Shown piece after piece: positions 41,672-50,918 of a stretch of 64,000 nt of DNA. The notes beneath the pieces are model-generated. The model was not told the origin of the DNA and ran no database searches. It saw only the letters and a program-made list of their open reading frames with translations. The position numbers were made by a program, and so were the translations under genes. How positions within the stretch are numbered: position 1 is the first letter of the stretch; every line of letters starts with the position of its first letter. Location: positions 17,897 through 81,896 of the forward strand of contig JACQUC010000139.1 in NCBI GenBank assembly GCA_016210495.1. The letters are read 5' to 3'. The DNA is from Chloroflexota bacterium. Lineage in GTDB: Bacteria; Chloroflexota; FW602-bin22; JACPRP01.

Positions 41672-43780
41672 TCAGCTCGAATCGGCATCGCCGGCTACGT
41701 TAAGGCGCAGCACTGGCAACCGGTTGATGGGAAGCTTCAGCGAGGGAATGGCGAGGAGTATCGTGTAGACGCCAGGACGGGGCAGGGTCAGGGTTGTCTC
41801 GTAGATGCCATCGCCCGTGGACTCGGCGGGCTGTCGCTCACTCCACAGCCCAGACTTCAGCGTGGTGACGACGAGCACATCGTCGACGCCCCCGATTCGC
41901 TCGTTCCTCTGTGTGTCGATCAGCCTGAACCGCAGCCTGACGCTTTCGCCCGCCTTCAGCCCCCTGGCATCGTCGAGCAGTTGTGCCCTGACTGATACGC
42001 CGAAGCCTTCGCCCGCCAGCGGGCTCGTGGGCTCCGCGTTGAAGGCAAAGCACTCTACGATCCGGGGCGAATCGAGCAGGAAGGCCGCCTCATATTGCCC
42101 GCTCCGTGGGAGCTTGAGCCGGGCCACATAGGTGCCGGGCGCCACCTCGCGGATGCTGCGGTCCACGATGCGCACCGCCCGCGGGGCGCGAATGTAGTTC
42201 TGAAAGCCGCCCATGGGCGCCTTCATGCCCTCCATATAATAGTAGATATAAGTGTCCTCGGGGTTGGCGATCAGAACGTGGTTGCCGTGCTCGTGGATGG
42301 GAAAAACGGCGTCGGCCACCGAGGGATGCGGCGAGTCCGCCGGGGGCCGCTGGCCGCCGACGATCTGGACGACGGGCGGCGAGTCCGGCTGTCCCAGTTG
42401 GGACAGACCAATTAGGGTGACATCCGGGGTCCTGGAGGAACGAACGTAGGCGTAGTCGTGCGTAAAGGAGACCTTGTCCGGCTCACCTTGAAGCTGCACG
42501 GTATGGACGATGCGGTTGCTGGTCGCGTCGATCACCTCGACCACGTTGCTTACGCCGCCGACGATGAAACCCCACCGGTCTCCCGGCGCGAAGCGCAGCG
42601 TCCTCGTTCCGGGTGCCGCCTTGATCTGCCCTACCGTCCGCAGCGTCGCCGCGTCGACCACGGTCGCTATGCCGTCGGCCTCGCTGCCCACGTACACCGT
42701 GTTGCTCAGCGCCGAGTGGGCCAGGCCGGCGGGGAGCTTACCGACCCGGATGTCCTTGATCTTCTTGAGCTCTCCAATGTCGACGACGGACAGGGTGCCC
42801 TCGTCTCTGTTGGTCACGAACGCGTATGAGGTGTCGCCGTTCTTAGCCTCTTCCTGGTGCTCGGGGGGGTGTTGCCCCACGTGCCCGGCATCTCCAAGCC
42901 CGGCAAAGGAAATCTCGTGCGCGCCGGCGCCGGTGCGAATGGCGGCTACGGCTTGTAGACCCAGGGTGTCGATGACGGTGACGCCACTCTGGCGTCGATC
43001 CGGCGAGTCGTTGGCCACCCACAGGTACCTTCCGTCGGGCTGCGGCGCGAGGCGCACCGGATTGTGTCCGGCGTCGATGTTCTTGACCACCTTGAAGGTG
43101 TCCGTATCGACCACGGCGACCTGGCCGGCCACCGGCATGGTGACGAAAAGCCTCTTCTCGTCGGGGCTCAACGCCCAGTCTTCACCCCGACTTTTCAGCA
43201 GGACCATCGCATACATTTGAGATATGCCGGTGACGCCCGATAGTGGGTCGATCACGGAGATGGAGGCGTTGTCGTTGAGGGCGAGCACGAAGTAGGAGTT
43301 GAGGTCGATATCGGAACGGTAGCCAAGCCCGCCCTTGACGTAAAGTCTGACCCTGTCCTGGCAGCTCGGCGGGGTCTCGGCGCCGATCGGGGGTTTCTGA
43401 AGATCTACCCAGACCGCCGGGCGGGAGGCCGGCGCCAACGGCTTACCTGTAGTGGCGTCGTCCAGTTGGATGCTTAGCTGCGCGATGGGCTCCTCGGGAT
43501 CGTTTGCCGCGCCGGTTTCGCCCGGAACCGGCGCGATGGAAAACGTGATGGCGATGCCGTCCCGAACGATCTGCTCGCTCGTGGCCACGGCGCGGGCCCC
43601 GGGCCGGCGGCGCTCCGGAGCGGATGCTCCCGTACCGGCGGCCGATCGTGCGGTTAGGGTGGCAGTGGCGCTGACCCCCGGTCTGGCGCCATCCGGCTGG
43701 GGCCCCCCACACGAAGCGCCCAACAACGCCAGAGCCAACACCACTGGCAAGACAAAACGTCCCGTTCGACCTCGATTCAT
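41672..43780 (-). CDS. YVTN-type beta-propeller lipoprotein
   Basis: 702 residues from the ATG at 43780 (a start at 43804 is possible). The lipobox is LALLGASCGG, followed by a low-complexity linker of about 50 residues. The middle (about 170-480) is a seven-bladed propeller with blades such as DWALSPDEKRLFVTMPVAGQ and PDGRYLWVANDSPD. The C-terminus (about 540-700) has two beta-sandwich domains of the FixH/YtkA or transport-associated type. It is the next gene after the giant copper oxidase on the same strand, so a redox or adhesive partner role is likely but unproven. HisxGlu patches (VFPIHEHGNHVLI) may bind metal. Confidence 0.83.
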   Translation of the reverse strand: MNRGRTGRFVLPVVLALALLGASCGGPQPDGARPGVSATATLTARSAAGTGASAPERRRPGARAVATSEQIVRDGIAITFSIAPVPGETGAANDPEEPIAQLSIQLDDATTGKPLAPASRPAVWVDLQKPPIGAETPPSCQDRVRLYVKGGLGYRSDIDLNSYFVLALNDNASISVIDPLSGVTGISQMYAMVLLKSRGEDWALSPDEKRLFVTMPVAGQVAVVDTDTFKVVKNIDAGHNPVRLAPQPDGRYLWVANDSPDRRQSGVTVIDTLGLQAVAAIRTGAGAHEISFAGLGDAGHVGQHPPEHQEEAKNGDTSYAFVTNRDEGTLSVVDIGELKKIKDIRVGKLPAGLAHSALSNTVYVGSEADGIATVVDAATLRTVGQIKAAPGTRTLRFAPGDRWGFIVGGVSNVVEVIDATSNRIVHTVQLQGEPDKVSFTHDYAYVRSSRTPDVTLIGLSQLGQPDSPPVVQIVGGQRPPADSPHPSVADAVFPIHEHGNHVLIANPEDTYIYYYMEGMKAPMGGFQNYIRAPRAVRIVDRSIREVAPGTYVARLKLPRSGQYEAAFLLDSPRIVECFAFNAEPTSPLAGEGFGVSVRAQLLDDARGLKAGESVRLRFRLIDTQRNERIGGVDDVLVVTTLKSGLWSERQPAESTGDGIYETTLTLPRPGVYTILLAIPSLKLPINRLPVLRLNVAGDADSS

Positions 43781-43902
43781 GCCTACCCTACTTATCGCCG
43801 GCAATATGCCACATCATTTGGAACCTCCGATGTGATTAGGTGGATGCAGACCCAGACGGGCCTGCATCCACCGGAAGGACAATGGTTGAAACCGTTGCCG
43901 GC

Positions 43903-46900
43903 TCACTGCGGCTTCGGCGTTACCCTGAATATGCCCCAGACGCCCTGGTAGAACTTGCCCGGCGCCATGTCTCGGTACAGGTAGTCGCCTGTTACCTTGA
44001 AGGCACCGCCGGCGCCGTGCTTGGGAACTATGTCCCAGTGGTTGGTCGGGCCGTGGCCCTCCTGGGTTCCCACCAGTTGCGAGAACGGGTTGTTCCCTAT
44101 CCTGGTGGAGCCGGCCTCGTAGGGCTCTCTCTCCCAGATGTGGCCGTGGAGCGCAAAGACGTGGTTGCGCGTGTGCCCGCCCGGGTCGAGGACGCGGAAC
44201 CTGACGGCCTGCCCGGCCTCGGCCTTGAACAGAGGCGTCACGGGGTCCCCGATCGAGTCAAGCCCGCCGGGCCCCACAGAAGGAGCGCACCTCTCCACGG
44301 TGTTTGCCAGCACCGTCTTGAAGTCGCATTTGGCCAGGTCGCCTTCGGTCGTTTTGGGCGTGATGCCCAGCCTGAACCAGAGGGGCTCGGTCTTGTAGTT
44401 GAGGGCCTTGGCCCCCGAGTCCTCGGCGTCCTCCTCGCCGCCCACGAATGGCAGCGCGGTGCCGTCGCCCATCCTCAGGTTGATGTCGCTCTGGAAGAGC
44501 AGCACGAACTCGCGGAACGACGAGCCATCAGCCTTGCGAATGGTGGCCGAGGCGCGGGTCCCCGCATCCAACGTCCAGGTCGCCCCCTGGGGCTCGATGA
44601 TCAGGGCGCCGATAGCGCCCTTGTTGCTGTGCTTGATCCGGTCGGAAGACATCAGGTTCGTGGCGCCGAACTCCATCGGCGTGGCGGTGAGCCTCTTGTT
44701 GAGCTTATCGTACTTGATGTCGCCCGCGTACCACGTATAGGTTCGTTGTCCGCCGGGTGGCACCGTTTGCTCGCCGTTGGTCCCGACGCGGGCGCCGTCG
44801 GAGCGCGCCACGTTGTAGGCCACAAGCTGCGGGTGCAGCCCGACCCTGCTGGACGGGATCACGTCGTTGGCGTTGAAGCCGTCGACGATGGGCGGCATGG
44901 CGTTGAAGCCGGGCAGGTCGGGAGCGATATCCGGCAGCTTGTTTTGCAGGGTGACCTTGATGCAGTCGCCGGCGCTGGCCCGCAGGATCAGCGGCTCGAC
45001 GGGCGTGCCCGGTTTGAGCCCGATGGGCTTGCCGTTGGCATCCGTAACCAGGTCTTCTGTATTGACGTAGAGGATAGCCGTGGGGTCGTGCAGTGGGCCG
45101 CCGTTCGTCGGGCGCGGGTTGTAGACGAGGGTGCCGCCGGGCAGAACGTCCTTGGCCAGAACGGCGGTGACGTTGGACGCCCGCACGGAAGCATTCGTCG
45201 GGCAGATGTCAGCGAACTCGTTGAGGTTCGTAATCGCCAGGCCGGTCGCTCCCATTGGATTACTGGGCAGCGGCGGAAGCCCGGGGCGCAACGCGGGGTA
45301 GGCGCGCATAATGCCCCAGTTCCCGTTCCAGAGGCCATCCACCGACGACGACGCCTGGTAGAGGTAGTCCGCCGCGCCGGCGTTCCCGGCAGGGGTGACG
45401 GGCACGTCGAGGATGAACTGCTCAGATATGCCCAGCATCTGGGAGTTGCGCCAGCCGGAGTTCGGGCTGGCGAACTCCTGCAGCCATTTGACGCCGTGCA
45501 TGCTCCAGTTGTGCCCTTCCTCGGTCGCCCCGATCTGGATCCTGATCCTGACCCGGTCGTTCTCGTACGCCTGGAGCAGCGGCGTCGCCGGATCGCCCGG
45601 CCGCACGTCGTCCGTGAGGGGCCGGACCGGCCATTGATTGGGCGCGCGGTTAAGGTCCGGGTCCGCGCGACCGATGCTCGCGAACGCCCGGGAAAGGTCC
45701 CCTGCCGCGTCCGCCGCCTGGGAGTTGGTGCCGGGGTCGCGAACCCGCAGCGCGATGGGCTCGTTGCGGTAGTTGACGACGAAGGTGCCTGGGTCGGCCG
45801 CCGAGATGGCCTCGGGACAGCCCTGCGGCGAGAAGGGCGTACTCTTGTCCGGACACAGATCGGGCTTCGCCATCAGGTCCGGCAGGCCGACCTCCTTGAG
45901 GCCGGGCGGGTTGATGGCGCCGATAGGATCGGGGATGGGGATGGGCTGGCCCGTGCTCGGGTCGAGGATGGGTTTCCCATCCGGGCCGAGTTTCACCCCT
46001 CGGTTCTTATCGTAGGCGAGTTGGAAGTCGCCGTATTCCAGGAAGAACTCGCGGAAGCTCAGTTTGTCGAAATTCGTGGTTGGCATCCCGCGGTCGTCGG
46101 CGGTCAGAATGTCCGCACGCCACGAGGTGGGGCCGCCGTCGAAACGGGCTGGTGCTCCTGCGCCGCCGAGGGCCGTGGTCGTGTTGGGGTTGCTGGCGGT
46201 TGGCCCGAGGTAGACACGCCACTGCGAGTCCTTGGGCTCGATCAGGAGCGTGGCGTAGAGCCCTACCTGTTGGTGGGTGGACGGGCTAAAGTGGTCGTGG
46301 GTATAGACGGTGCCAATAGTACGGTCGATGCCTAGGTTGTTGCGCAGGGGGTCGGCGTACCAGCGCTGGATGGTGGTTCGGGCGCCCAGCCACCTGTCGC
46401 TGCCGGGGACGGGCCCTGCGTCAAAGAAGGGGTGCTTCTCCGGCTTGAGGCTCCCGCAGGTTTTGTCCGCCGGCAGATCGCCGGTGCACCCCCCGCCCGG
46501 GGCGTGGATGGCCTCGATGCGCTCGCGCACCTCGTCGGGGCCCATGGTCCCGTCTTCGTAGTTGAAGCCGTTGGCGGAGCCGTCGGAAGCGGTAACGTCG
46601 AACTTCACCAGGTGGATGTGCTGGCCGAGGACGTCCGTGGGCGTCTTCACCTGGAAGGCGTCCTGCTGGTACTCGCTGGGAACCAGATTGGTGAGGTAAT
46701 ACGTGATGCAGTCGTCGGAGTTGGCCCGCATGACAAATGGCTCCGGCGACCGGTCTCCTTTCAACGTGGACATCACGTCTTCCCAAAGCGCGATGATGCG
46801 CGCCTGGGGAAAGTGCCAGCCGGCCTTGTCGATCGTCATGTCGAGCTGGATGTCGGCGCCCCGCCACTCTCTGGGCGTGCCGACGGCCTTGCCGTCGTCG

Positions 46901-49020
46901 CCGCGACAGGGCTCGGCGTAGGGCGCGCCCGGCTGGCGGGGCAGCCCGTTGGTCTCGAACGACGCCACGGCGCCGTCGGGCTTGGAGCTGGCGTGCCATC
47001 GCTGCTCGTGGAAAGCCATCGCCGCCTGCTCTGCCGGCGTGCCGGCCTCCGGGAAGAACTTCGCCTTGGCCGAGGTCAAGACCTTGCTGAAATCGAACGG
47101 ATTGAGCGCGGGAGATGCGGCGGCGCCGCCCGCGATGACGTGTCGTGGCAGCCCGCCGTCAACGGGCATATCCAGAGGGGGAGTAGGCGGCCGGTGTCCC
47201 GCCTCGCCCGCGATAAAGAAAGGATAGCCCGGGTTCTTATCCGGCTCGAGGACCTTGACTTGGCTGGAGTCCATTTTGCCGTCCCCGTTGGCATCCTTCG
47301 GTTCGACAGTAGCGCCGCCGGGCAGTGGCGCCATCGCCAGGCCGGGAATGGGCACGACGCCGGGGATGGGCGTACCCGCTGGCATCTCGCCGTCAGGCAG
47401 GGCCCTGGCGCCTGCCTCGGGCCTGCCATCGGCACCAATCTTCGTGCCGATCTCAAATGTATCGTGGCTGCGCCACAGCGCCCACATGCCTTGCGCGAAG
47501 TGGGGATAGAAATGGCAGTGGAAGATCGAGTCGCCCACGGTCTTGTTGCGGTTGCCGGAGCCGTTGTAGGCGATCTCGTAGGTGTAGCCGCTGCCGGGCC
47601 CGATGGCCTGGCTGTCCAGGTAGGTCGAGTTGTCGTCATCGGGCGTGAACAGCCACTGGTGCGCGTGCAGGTGGAAGATGTGGTGCTCTTTGCCCACGCT
47701 CAGGTTCCTGAACTTGGTCCGGTCGTTGATGTAGCTGTGATAGACGTTGGAGGGGTCGTCGGGGTAGAAGGCCCTGGTGGCCTTCGCACCGGCGCCCGGC
47801 GTGTTCGCCGGAACGTCCACGACCATGGCGGGGTCGCCCACCGCCCAGGAGGTCAGGAAGAACTCCTCATACTTGCAGTCCACGCAGTCCCAAATAGGGC
47901 CCACGCCCAGGCGATTGGCCAGGATCTCGGCGCCGATACCGCCCGTGCCGTAGTTGATGGCGAAGCTGTCGCGCACGCTGTGCAGGCCAAACTCGAAAGT
48001 CGGGTCCTCGAAGGCGGGAAAGGCCTGGATGAGGGCATTCTCGTCGTGGAAGATCAGCGTGAACTCGCGGAACGGCTGGTTGCGATTCGGGTAGGCTGGA
48101 TTGGGGACGTACGTCCCTTCGGCGAAGAACCCCTTGTTCGGCCCGGTGATGATGGCCGTCAGGTCCGAGTGGACGATCTCGTTGCCTTGCCGCATGTTGA
48201 GGATCGGTCCTGACTTGCCCGAGCCCGCCGGGTACAGCGCGTCGTAGTTGATTACGGGCTGCCCGGTTGGCGTGGTGCCCGCCGTGGCCCAGTCCATCTC
48301 CTGCCGGGTCACCTGGCTCCGGTACCACTCAGACCCTTTCGGCTCGACGTTGACGGCGCCAAAGAGTCCGAAGGCTTGCGTGCCGATGCTCTCGGCGCTG
48401 ACATTGTCAGCCGGGCTGGCGAGGAGGTAGGTCCCTTCGCGCTCGGCGTAGAAGGTGTAGGTGGCCTTGCCACCCGGTGACACCAGGCTGCTCGGGTTTA
48501 CGCCGACGTTGGAGCCGTCGTCGGAGATGCTGTTCCTGAGCTGCATCCCGGCAACGTGGACGCCGACGGCTCTGGTCGCGGGCTGCTCCTGGTCGCCGAA
48601 AATGGGCCCGTTTTTCTCCAGCGGCATCGGATCGAGCAGGTTCTCGAAGTTGACCTGCAAGCAGTCCCCAACGTTCACGCGCAGCGTGAGGGGGCGAGGA
48701 CGTTTGTCCTCGCGCAACTGCACGCTGCCGGGGCCCCAGACCTTGCCGGTCTTGGCGACCACGTCCCGCTTGAGGGCGTAGATCATCCCCACGGGGTTCA
48801 TTGCGCCCAACCTGTTGAAGTCGATGCGCTGGTCCAACGCGACCACGTTCGCTGTAACAGTCGCGTTACAGACCACTGTCTCGGTCGGCGGCTCCTGTGC
48901 GAACGCCGGCCCGGGGGCCGGCGGCAAACCGGGCAACAGCAGGCCCACCGCCAACCAGAGGGCCATCGTCAGTCTCAAACTCGCTCCAAAGACGCGCAGC
49001 TTACGCCACAAGGTATCCAT
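43903..49020 (-). CDS. Giant multicopper oxidase (MnxG/hephaestin-like)
   Basis: 1705 residues with a signal peptide ending AFAQEPP. It is built of many cupredoxin-type domains. Copper motifs occur in several places: HHIFHLHAHQWLF near residue 450, IFHCHFYPHFAQGMWALW near 505, QHIHLVKFDV near 800, YTHDHFSPSTHQQVGLYAT near 905, HNWSMHGVKW near 1170 and NHVFALHGHIW near 1620. The 800/905 pair resembles the trinuclear site of MnxG-type manganese oxidases; the 450/505 pair looks like a second copper set. Ordinary multicopper oxidases are 400-600 residues and MnxG about 1200. The likely substrate is a metal ion such as Mn(II) or Fe(II), or a phenol. It acts outside the cell membrane. Confidence 0.88.
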   Translation of the reverse strand: MDTLWRKLRVFGASLRLTMALWLAVGLLLPGLPPAPGPAFAQEPPTETVVCNATVTANVVALDQRIDFNRLGAMNPVGMIYALKRDVVAKTGKVWGPGSVQLREDKRPRPLTLRVNVGDCLQVNFENLLDPMPLEKNGPIFGDQEQPATRAVGVHVAGMQLRNSISDDGSNVGVNPSSLVSPGGKATYTFYAEREGTYLLASPADNVSAESIGTQAFGLFGAVNVEPKGSEWYRSQVTRQEMDWATAGTTPTGQPVINYDALYPAGSGKSGPILNMRQGNEIVHSDLTAIITGPNKGFFAEGTYVPNPAYPNRNQPFREFTLIFHDENALIQAFPAFEDPTFEFGLHSVRDSFAINYGTGGIGAEILANRLGVGPIWDCVDCKYEEFFLTSWAVGDPAMVVDVPANTPGAGAKATRAFYPDDPSNVYHSYINDRTKFRNLSVGKEHHIFHLHAHQWLFTPDDDNSTYLDSQAIGPGSGYTYEIAYNGSGNRNKTVGDSIFHCHFYPHFAQGMWALWRSHDTFEIGTKIGADGRPEAGARALPDGEMPAGTPIPGVVPIPGLAMAPLPGGATVEPKDANGDGKMDSSQVKVLEPDKNPGYPFFIAGEAGHRPPTPPLDMPVDGGLPRHVIAGGAAASPALNPFDFSKVLTSAKAKFFPEAGTPAEQAAMAFHEQRWHASSKPDGAVASFETNGLPRQPGAPYAEPCRGDDGKAVGTPREWRGADIQLDMTIDKAGWHFPQARIIALWEDVMSTLKGDRSPEPFVMRANSDDCITYYLTNLVPSEYQQDAFQVKTPTDVLGQHIHLVKFDVTASDGSANGFNYEDGTMGPDEVRERIEAIHAPGGGCTGDLPADKTCGSLKPEKHPFFDAGPVPGSDRWLGARTTIQRWYADPLRNNLGIDRTIGTVYTHDHFSPSTHQQVGLYATLLIEPKDSQWRVYLGPTASNPNTTTALGGAGAPARFDGGPTSWRADILTADDRGMPTTNFDKLSFREFFLEYGDFQLAYDKNRGVKLGPDGKPILDPSTGQPIPIPDPIGAINPPGLKEVGLPDLMAKPDLCPDKSTPFSPQGCPEAISAADPGTFVVNYRNEPIALRVRDPGTNSQAADAAGDLSRAFASIGRADPDLNRAPNQWPVRPLTDDVRPGDPATPLLQAYENDRVRIRIQIGATEEGHNWSMHGVKWLQEFASPNSGWRNSQMLGISEQFILDVPVTPAGNAGAADYLYQASSSVDGLWNGNWGIMRAYPALRPGLPPLPSNPMGATGLAITNLNEFADICPTNASVRASNVTAVLAKDVLPGGTLVYNPRPTNGGPLHDPTAILYVNTEDLVTDANGKPIGLKPGTPVEPLILRASAGDCIKVTLQNKLPDIAPDLPGFNAMPPIVDGFNANDVIPSSRVGLHPQLVAYNVARSDGARVGTNGEQTVPPGGQRTYTWYAGDIKYDKLNKRLTATPMEFGATNLMSSDRIKHSNKGAIGALIIEPQGATWTLDAGTRASATIRKADGSSFREFVLLFQSDINLRMGDGTALPFVGGEEDAEDSGAKALNYKTEPLWFRLGITPKTTEGDLAKCDFKTVLANTVERCAPSVGPGGLDSIGDPVTPLFKAEAGQAVRFRVLDPGGHTRNHVFALHGHIWEREPYEAGSTRIGNNPFSQLVGTQEGHGPTNHWDIVPKHGAGGAFKVTGDYLYRDMAPGKFYQGVWGIFRVTPKPQ

Positions 49021-49158
49021 CGTACCACCTCCCGAGATCGAGCCGAATTCAGCAAGCCAGGGTGCACGCCATTCCGTGCTCAGTAAGCCTCAGCCCACCC
49101 GAGCGCGGTCCATCCTGCGCAGCCTGGTCCATGGGGACCAGAGATTATCTCCCATCGT

Positions 49159-49249
49159 AGGGACGAGGTCTCCTCGCCCTTCGACGAGCGGCCCGCTTTG
49201 AGCCAAAGCCCGCTCCTGAGATAATTCCTGAGCCTACAATAGAATTGTA
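49159..49249. other. Upstream region of the copper oxidase gene with two palindromes
   Basis: The 359-base gap before the copper oxidase gene holds GGACGAGGTCTCCTCGCCC (from 49162), a repeat-like hairpin, and CTACAATAGAATTGTAG (49233-49249), a 7-3-7 palindrome that could be an operator. No convincing -35/-10 pair was found by eye, and there is no reliable gene in the gap. Confidence 0.4.
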
Positions 49250-49379
49250 GCAAGCAGATGGGAGTTGGAAATGGGGCATCCGTCGCGACTTGTGTGCGAC
49301 ATTTGTCGTGCTTGGTTAGCCGGCCCACGGCGACACTGGTGGCGGCCAGTTGGTCCGGCCACGGCTTGACTGATGGCTG

Positions 49380-50783
49380 CTACTCCGGATCGTAGCGGAG
49401 CGGTGGCGAGGAATCCCCTCTTGGCGTGTCGCCCGAGGGGCGAGGATTCGCTTGGACCGGCGTCTCAACCTGAAGCCACCGGCCGGGTACGGGTAGAAAC
49501 CGGCGCACCCACAGGTACATCCGCCAGGCCCGGCTGCGCGTGATGCCATCCAGGGCTGCCTGCAAGTCGGCGATGTGCTGGTCTCTCTTGGTGGCGTGCT
49601 GTCGCAGGGATTCTTCGGCCAGGACGAGCTCGCGCTCCACGGTCTCCAGTCTTGCCTTCTGCTCTGAAAGCCGTGCAATCTGCTCATCCTTGCGCGCCAG
49701 CAGATCATCACTTTCACTCACTGCCGCCAGCAGATCATCCCTATGACTGACTGCCGCCACGAGCTGCTCGCTTGCTGCTGAGAGCGACCGCTCCAGTCCA
49801 CCAACCGCCTGTAAGTATTCGTCCTCGAACGACCACATTCTGCGCACGACAGGGTCCGGCTCCTGATCGAGGAAAGAGATCGTGTTCTCGAAGCCTTCGA
49901 GCACGAGCACGTCGTAGATCTCACTGCTAAACGCCGTCAGCCTTCGCCTCTCCACCGCCAGGGTTTGCCTGTCGATCCGATAGAGCCAGGAATTGGAGTT
50001 CTCCGGTGTCAGAGTGCCCACCACGTTGGGGGTGCCACCTCCTTTGGGGCGCCGTCGGATGGCACTGGCGCCGACGTACAAGTGCTGCGCGTCGTGAGCG
50101 AGCCCGCGTACGTACCCCTCTAGCTTCGCCACAACCTCGTGGCCAAGCTCGGCTGAGTACCGATGGACGAGACCGCGTCTGGATTCGAGCCAGCACAGCG
50201 TTCCGTCGACGTTCTTGAGCGAGTGGGGATGAAAGAGATTATTGCAGGCGACGTGGTCGGCCGAGGTGTTCAAAATACGCCCGGATCGTGCGTACTCCCA
50301 GTCCCCCCCAGGCCCAGGTCCAAACAGTGATACGTACGGTTCGCCATTCAAGAGAGCCACCGAGTTCACGTGGAGGACGTCTCTCGGCTCATCGCTGCCG
50401 CGCCAGAACTCGACCTCACGCACGGACTTTCCGTCGGGCGACAGGTCTATCCTGATGAGCCTATTCCTCAGTGAATCGTTGGCGAGAAACCCGTCCTCCA
50501 GCGCCGCCAGCGAATGCGCATCACCCGTTTCCACAAGCCTGTGGACCTCGCGCAGGTGCAGATCCTGATCCAGCAACACCAAAGCGGAAGCCCCGCAAAA
50601 CGTCGGCAACTGGACCAGGCAGGCATATCCGCCGTGATACCTGGACAGCCCAGTGGCTCCTCCCACCGGCTCGCCAACCCCGGCGAGCTCGACCCATTTG
50701 AAGGCGCAGGAATCGAAATCGTAGATGCCGAGGGCTAGCGCACGCGGAAAAACGTTGCAGAAGCTTACTAGAAGACAAGGCAC
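49380..50783 (-). CDS. DUF4915-like protein with C-terminal coiled coil
   Basis: About 467 residues from a GTG at 50783 (GGAG eight bases upstream), which puts PCLLVSFCNVFPRAL near the start as in DUF4915 proteins; a longer reading from 50837 is possible. The first 330 residues look like a beta-propeller of that family (HVNSVALLNGEPYVSLFG and NNLFHPHSLKNVDGTLCWLE). From about 350 to 420 heptads predict a coiled coil (LARKDEQIARLSEQKARLE), followed by a basic tail. The family is found beside polysaccharide or glycosyltransferase genes, but none is nearby here. Function is unknown. Confidence 0.75.
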   Translation of the reverse strand: MPCLLVSFCNVFPRALALGIYDFDSCAFKWVELAGVGEPVGGATGLSRYHGGYACLVQLPTFCGASALVLLDQDLHLREVHRLVETGDAHSLAALEDGFLANDSLRNRLIRIDLSPDGKSVREVEFWRGSDEPRDVLHVNSVALLNGEPYVSLFGPGPGGDWEYARSGRILNTSADHVACNNLFHPHSLKNVDGTLCWLESRRGLVHRYSAELGHEVVAKLEGYVRGLAHDAQHLYVGASAIRRRPKGGGTPNVVGTLTPENSNSWLYRIDRQTLAVERRRLTAFSSEIYDVLVLEGFENTISFLDQEPDPVVRRMWSFEDEYLQAVGGLERSLSAASEQLVAAVSHRDDLLAAVSESDDLLARKDEQIARLSEQKARLETVERELVLAEESLRQHATKRDQHIADLQAALDGITRSRAWRMYLWVRRFLPVPGRWLQVETPVQANPRPSGDTPRGDSSPPLRYDPE

Positions 50784-50918
50784 AGGGCGTTCTCCACAAG
50801 CTACTCTCGTTCCTCTGCGGGCGGGGCCTTCGATCACCCCGGTCGAAGCGCAACGAAGGAGCCCACTTCCGTCAGGTGACGAACACTTTACACGATCTGC
50901 ACGCTTATGGCAAGGGGG

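Noticed and set aside
43840..46335. 831-codon open frame on the plus strand
   Set aside because: It lies entirely antisense to the copper oxidase gene. Its product is Arg/Gly/Val-rich without domains, as expected of a GC-rich shadow frame, while the minus strand has clear copper motifs.
46432..48213. 593-codon open frame on the plus strand
   Set aside because: Also antisense to the copper oxidase, with no signal, domain or ribosome site.
49080..49328. 82-codon minus-strand frame upstream of the copper oxidase
   Set aside because: No ribosome site, signal or domain, and it covers palindromic intergenic DNA.
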